From positions 49,295-113,294 of the forward strand of contig CAZSBB010000019.1 in the NCBI GenBank assembly GCA_964605235.1: 64,000 nucleotides of DNA. Direction: 5' to 3'. Source of the DNA: CAZSBB01 sp964605235. Its GTDB lineage: Bacteria > Planctomycetota > Phycisphaerae > Phycisphaerales > Phycisphaeraceae. Under the pieces are notes generated by a model. That model was given only the letters and a program-made list of their open reading frames with translations, ran no database searches and was not told where the DNA came from. Positions 60,719 through 64,000 of this stretch are shown one piece after another (the stretch's first letter is position 1; each line of letters starts with the position of its first letter). The translations under genes were made by a program, and so were the position numbers.

Positions 60719-61027
60719 ATGAGTCAGAACATCACCCGCGAGGACGTGCTGCACGTCGCCAAGCTGGCGCGGCTCAAGCTCAGCGATGCGCAAATTGACC
60801 AGTTCACCGGGCAGCTTGCCCATGTGCTGGAGTACATCGCCAAGCTCAATGAGCTGGACGTCAGCGACGTGGAGCCGATGGCGCACGCGTTGGAGTTGTC
60901 CAACGTGCTGCGCGAGGACGTGGAGCGGCCGGGCCTGGCGGTGACGGCAGCGCTCGCCAACGCGCCCCAGCAGGCCGAGCCGTTCTTCCGCGTGCCCAAG
61001 GTGCTCGGCGACGCCAGCGGCGCGTGA
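60719..61027 (+). CDS. gatC: Aspartyl/glutamyl-tRNA amidotransferase subunit C
   Basis: 102 residues, usual size. The N-terminal ITREDVLHVAKLARLKLSD and FTGQLAHVLEYIAKLNELD, then PMAHALELSNVLREDV and a C-terminal FFRVPKVL are typical GatC. It holds GatA and GatB together in the enzyme that converts mischarged Glu-tRNA(Gln) or Asp-tRNA(Asn). Start ATG 60719; TACGCT lies 7 nt upstream and no Shine-Dalgarno is present. A palindromic repeat separates it from gatA. Confidence 0.95.
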   Translation: MSQNITREDVLHVAKLARLKLSDAQIDQFTGQLAHVLEYIAKLNELDVSDVEPMAHALELSNVLREDVERPGLAVTAALANAPQQAEPFFRVPKVLGDASGA

Positions 61028-61070
61028 GCCGATCTATCCCCAGGCGGCTTTCCTGGCGTTTTGCTTCAGA

Positions 61071-61183
61071 CTCACCACAGAGGCACAGAGCACACAGAGG
61101 TGAAGCAGGAGAGTGAAGCTGAACCTGCGGCAAGCGTGCGGTTCTCTGTGGATATGCTCGGTGTTCTCGGTGTCTCGGTGGTA
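61071..61183. repeat. CACAGAG-type palindromic element, copy 4
   Basis: Starts CTCACCACAGAGGCACAGAG, ends TCTCGGTGGTAAG. It splits the gatC-gatA unit. Confidence 0.8.
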
Positions 61184-61228
61184 AGAACTTCCTGATCGGC
61201 AATTGAGACTTGAATCGGATCGGCAGCC

Positions 61229-62707
61229 ATGAACGCCACGTCAAGCAGTGCGATTGTGCAGATGACCCTCAGCGAATTGCTGGCCGCCGTCGCGGGCAAA
61301 CAGCTCAGCGCGGTGGAAGCGACGCAGGCGTGTGTGGCGGCGATTGAAGCGCACAACGGCGCGCTGCATGCGTTCCATGAGCTGTATGCGGCGCGGGCGC
61401 TCGAGCAGGCCAAAGCCGTCGATGCCGGGCAACGCACCGGCGCGCTGGCGGGCGTGCCCCTGGCGCTCAAGGACAACCTCTGCACGACGTTCGGCCACAC
61501 CACCTGCTCGTCGAAAATGCTCGCCAACTACCAGTCGCCGTTTGACGCCACGGTGGTGCAGAAGCTCGAACAGGCGGGCGCGGTGAGCCTGGGCAAAACC
61601 ATTCTCGACGAGTTCGCCATGGGCTCGAGCACCGAGCACAGCGCGTTCGGCCCCACCCGCAACCCGTGGGACACCAACCGTGTGCCCGGCGGCAGCAGCG
61701 GCGGCTCGGCGACGGCGGTCGCGGCGCGGCTGGCGTTCGGGGCGCTCGGCTCCGACACCGGCGGGTCCATTCGGCAACCGGCGGCGCTGTGCGGCATCGT
61801 CGGTCTTAAACCCACCTATGGCGCGGTCAGCCGCTATGGCTTGATCGCCTTCGGCTCCAGTCTCGACCAGATCGGCCCGTTCGCCCGCACCGTTGAAGAC
61901 GCCGCCCGGCTCCTGCAGGTCATTGCCGGGCACGACGATCAGGACTCGACGAGCATCAATCAGCCGGTCCCCGATTACCTGAGCCAACTGCACGAAACGC
62001 CGCGCCAGCTGCGCATCGGCCTGGGCAAGCAATACCTCAGCGACGCCAACCATCCCGCCGTCGCCGCCGCGATCGAGCAGGCAATTGCCGTGTACCGGGA
62101 TGCCGGCGCGGAGATCATTGAAGTCGATTTGCCGCACACCGAGTATGGCATTCCGGTGTACTACATCGTCGCCACCGCGGAGGCTTCCAGTAACCTCGCC
62201 CGCTACGACGGCGTGCACTACGGCCACCGCACCGCCGCCCCGGAAGACCTGCTGGATTTGTACGCCCGGTCCCGCGCCGAGGGCTTTGGCGATGAAGTCA
62301 AACGCCGCATCATGCTGGGGACCTACGCCCTGTGCAGCGGGTATTTCGACGCCTACTACCTGCGGGCGCTGAAGGTTCGCCGACTGATCGCCCGGGACTT
62401 CGAGCAGGCGTTCACCCAGTGCGACGCCATCCTGTGCCCCACCACCACCGCCCCGGCCTTCGCGTTCAATGAGAAGACCGACGATCCGCTGTCGATGTAT
62501 CTCAATGACGTGTACACGGTCAACGCCAACCTCGCGGGCATCCCGGGGCTGAGCCTGCCCGGCGGGTTCGCCACGGTGGACGGCAAACAGCTCCCGGTGG
62601 GCATCCAACTGCTGGGCCCGGTGTTCACCGAGCAGAAGCTGCTGCAGATCGGCCGGGTGTACGAGCGCGCCACCGAGCATTACCGCCAGGCGCCGGTGCT
62701 GGGGTAA
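61229..62707 (+). CDS. gatA: Aspartyl/glutamyl-tRNA amidotransferase subunit A
   Basis: 492 residues, full length. Amidase-signature catalytic triad K81 (ALKDNLC), S156 (GGSSGGS) and S180 (DTGGSIRQPA), with spacing identical to K79, S154, S178 of known GatA. It releases ammonia from glutamine for the transamidation of Glu-tRNA(Gln) or Asp-tRNA(Asn). gatB is not in the window. The start ATG 61229 follows a G+C-poor leader and no strong Shine-Dalgarno is seen. Confidence 0.97.
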   Translation: MNATSSSAIVQMTLSELLAAVAGKQLSAVEATQACVAAIEAHNGALHAFHELYAARALEQAKAVDAGQRTGALAGVPLALKDNLCTTFGHTTCSSKMLANYQSPFDATVVQKLEQAGAVSLGKTILDEFAMGSSTEHSAFGPTRNPWDTNRVPGGSSGGSATAVAARLAFGALGSDTGGSIRQPAALCGIVGLKPTYGAVSRYGLIAFGSSLDQIGPFARTVEDAARLLQVIAGHDDQDSTSINQPVPDYLSQLHETPRQLRIGLGKQYLSDANHPAVAAAIEQAIAVYRDAGAEIIEVDLPHTEYGIPVYYIVATAEASSNLARYDGVHYGHRTAAPEDLLDLYARSRAEGFGDEVKRRIMLGTYALCSGYFDAYYLRALKVRRLIARDFEQAFTQCDAILCPTTTAPAFAFNEKTDDPLSMYLNDVYTVNANLAGIPGLSLPGGFATVDGKQLPVGIQLLGPVFTEQKLLQIGRVYERATEHYRQAPVLG

Positions 62708-62720
62708 GAAACGTTTTGAA

Positions 62721-62835
62721 AACTCACCACCGAGGCACAGAGGACACCGAGAGCAAGAATGAGAAGCGGGTTGATCCTCTGGACTTGCCCGCTTGCCTCT
62801 CTGTGAGCATGGCTCGGTGACCTCTGTGGCGAGTT
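62721..62835. repeat. CACAGAG-type palindromic element, copy 5
   Basis: Starts AACTCACCACCGAGGCACAG, ends CCTCTGTGGCGAGTT. It begins 14 nt after the gatA stop and could act as its 3' end. Confidence 0.75.
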
Positions 62836-62850
62836 GGGGGATGATTTCTT

Positions 62851-62944
62851 AACGAGCCGCGCGCGTCAGCAAGCGGTTGCCCTGGCGTTACAACCTATCG
62901 CTGCGGCTTGCGCCACAACCCCTTGCTCACGCGCGGGGCTCGTT
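62851..62944. repeat. Short ACGAGCC palindromic element, copy 3
   Basis: 94 bp, ends AACGAGCCGCGCGCGTCAGC and the complement finishing GGGGCTCGTT, inner arms GCGGTTG and CAACC. It lies directly after a CACAGAG element, so two repeat families sit in tandem. The rest of the gap to 63099 holds only a possible TATGCT near 63023. Confidence 0.8.
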
Positions 62945-63099
62945 AAAATCGATACAAGCCCTGATCCTGCGGACCGAAGCACTCCGGAATTTTTAACACA
63001 CCCGTCCCGCCGGCTGGGCGGTTATGCTGTGGCCGGCGCGGGGGCACTGCGGATGGTGCTGCTCCCGACCAATATCGCTACCACCAGGAGATGATTTTC

Positions 63100-64000
63100 A
63101 TGGGGCAGGACAAGCTCTGGCTGGGCGTGGACGTGGGCGGCACCAACATCACCGCGGCGGTGGTGGACGACAGCGGGCGCGTGCTGGGGGATGAGAAGGT
63201 CAAGACCAAGGCCGACCAGGGCTCGGAGGCAGTGCTGGACCGCATCGTGAAGGCGGGTCTGGCGGCGGTGGCGAACGCCAAGCTGACCCTCGGCGACCTG
63301 CGGGGCGCGGGCATCGGCGCGCCGGGGGCGATAGATCCCAAGACCGGCGTGGTGCTCGAAGCAGTTAACCTGCGCTGGACCAACTTTCCGCTGGCGGAGC
63401 AACTGGGCAAACAGTTGAGCGTGCCGGTGGTGGTGGACAATGACGTGAACGTGGGCGCCTGGGGGGAATACAAGGTTGGCGCCGGTCAAAAATTTGATGA
63501 TTTGCTGGCGATCTTCGTGGGGACCGGCATCGGCGGCGGGCTGGTGCTGGGCGGTCAGCTTTACTACGGGCACTTCGGCTCGGCGGGTGAGATTGGCCAT
63601 ACCTGGGTATGTCCTGACGCCCCGCTGGGCCGGCGCACGCTGGAGAATCTCGCCAGCCGCACCGCCATCGCCAACCTCGCCGGCGACCTGATCCGCTCCA
63701 ATCATCCCAGCGTGCTCAGCGACCTGGTCGAAGGCAAACTCGACAAAATTCGCTCCAAAGCGCTGGCGACGGCCCTGGAAAAGAAGGATCCCCTGGCGAC
63801 GCAAGTGGTCCGGGCGGCGGCGCATTACATCGGGGTGTCGGCGGCTAACATGGTGACAGTATTGAGCTTACCGTGCGTGGTCATCGGCGGCGGCCTCGCC
63901 GAGGCGCTCGGCGACACGCTGATTCACATGGTTCGTGAAAGCTTTGTGCGGGTCTGCCCAAAAACCCGGGGGGCTGCGATAATGGTGGTTCCGGCCTTGG
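63100..64000 (+). CDS. ROK-family sugar kinase-like protein, zinc site missing (3' end outside window)
   Basis: About 300 residues are visible. GVDVGGTNITAAVVDD binds ATP, and VDNDVNVGAWGE holds the catalytic Asp (D115). EIGH places the conserved His at H167. After it, the usual zinc motif CxCGxxGCxE is reduced to one Cys (C171) with E182 kept, so zinc binding is unlikely. Members phosphorylate glucose, N-acetylmannosamine or similar sugars, or serve as regulators; no DNA-binding domain is present here. ATG 63100 has AGGAG 9 nt upstream. An ATG at 63091 touches that site. Confidence 0.88.
   Translation, partial: MGQDKLWLGVDVGGTNITAAVVDDSGRVLGDEKVKTKADQGSEAVLDRIVKAGLAAVANAKLTLGDLRGAGIGAPGAIDPKTGVVLEAVNLRWTNFPLAEQLGKQLSVPVVVDNDVNVGAWGEYKVGAGQKFDDLLAIFVGTGIGGGLVLGGQLYYGHFGSAGEIGHTWVCPDAPLGRRTLENLASRTAIANLAGDLIRSNHPSVLSDLVEGKLDKIRSKALATALEKKDPLATQVVRAAAHYIGVSAANMVTVLSLPCVVIGGGLAEALGDTLIHMVRESFVRVCPKTRGAAIMVVPAL

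Overview
The window is G+C-rich bacterial chromosome, densely coded on both strands, with no rRNA, tRNA, CRISPR array or intact transposon that I could see. The gene families point to Planctomycetota, possibly a Phycisphaerae-like lineage. These include two large secreted DUF4838-type proteins behind a LacI regulator, a prepilin-like protein with the H-X9-DG signature, a formylglycine sulfatase, a Gfo/Idh/MocA oxidoreductase, a heparinase II/III-type lyase, a giant PQQ/TPR protein and siroheme-route haem genes. This lineage call is inference from gene content, not from a marker-gene tree.

Layout. 0-2.3 kb: end of an AhbA-AhbB fusion (siroheme decarboxylase), translationally coupled to the radical-SAM enzyme AhbC. 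2.5-8 kb: PLP enzyme, NagB-like protein, a candidate small RNA, an eight-cysteine small protein, glutamate dehydrogenase and an SDR reductase. 8.1-12.5 kb: a 1478-residue PQQ/TPR protein. 12.7-21.7 kb: SGNH-like membrane protein, MutS, a TauE/SafE permease, HtpX, a sugar-phosphate isomerase coupled to a rhodanese, a nucleotide-sugar epimerase and an ACT-domain protein. 21.7-22.7 kb: repeat, orphan HicB and an A+T-richer UDG-fold-like gene (a small accessory patch). 22.8-25.3 kb: a divergent RnfC/RnfD-like pair. 25.4-38.4 kb: carbohydrate and sulfated-glycan functions. 38.6-43.1 kb: rpsD, nitroreductase and a two-epimerase plus GT2 cluster. 43.2-50.2 kb: a minus-strand block (heparinase-like, Bax-inhibitor, an unknown/epimerase pair, GNAT, RuvB). 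50.9-56.6 kb: ExbB-ExbD-TPR-vWA operon. 57-60.5 kb: enolase-family dehydratase, D-2-hydroxyacid dehydrogenase and a GntR regulator. 60.7-62.7 kb: gatC and gatA. 63.1 kb to the end: a ROK kinase running off the window.

The most interesting system is the four-gene operon at 50.9-56.6 kb. The last protein has a short basic and Gly/Pro-rich cytoplasmic tail, then one membrane helix carrying the Ser-x3-His signature of TonB/TolA, then a proline-rich periplasmic stretch and a complete vWA/MIDAS domain. It follows ExbB/TolQ, ExbD/TolR and an exported TPR protein with overlapping reading frames. This looks like a proton-motive-force transducer whose output module is a vWA domain, laid out like Tol-Pal (TolQ-TolR-CpoB-TolA).

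Intergenic DNA is rich in palindromic repeats of several families: six CACAGAG-type elements, three short and two longer ACGAGCC-type elements, a 200-bp CACGGATGAACACGG element and a 290-bp imperfect inverted repeat. Two of the CACAGAG elements sit between genes that look co-transcribed. Several genes have a TAnnnT hexamer exactly 6 nt before the ATG and no Shine-Dalgarno sequence, suggesting leaderless transcripts. A promoter-hairpin-terminator unit of about 80 nt near 4.7 kb is a candidate small RNA.
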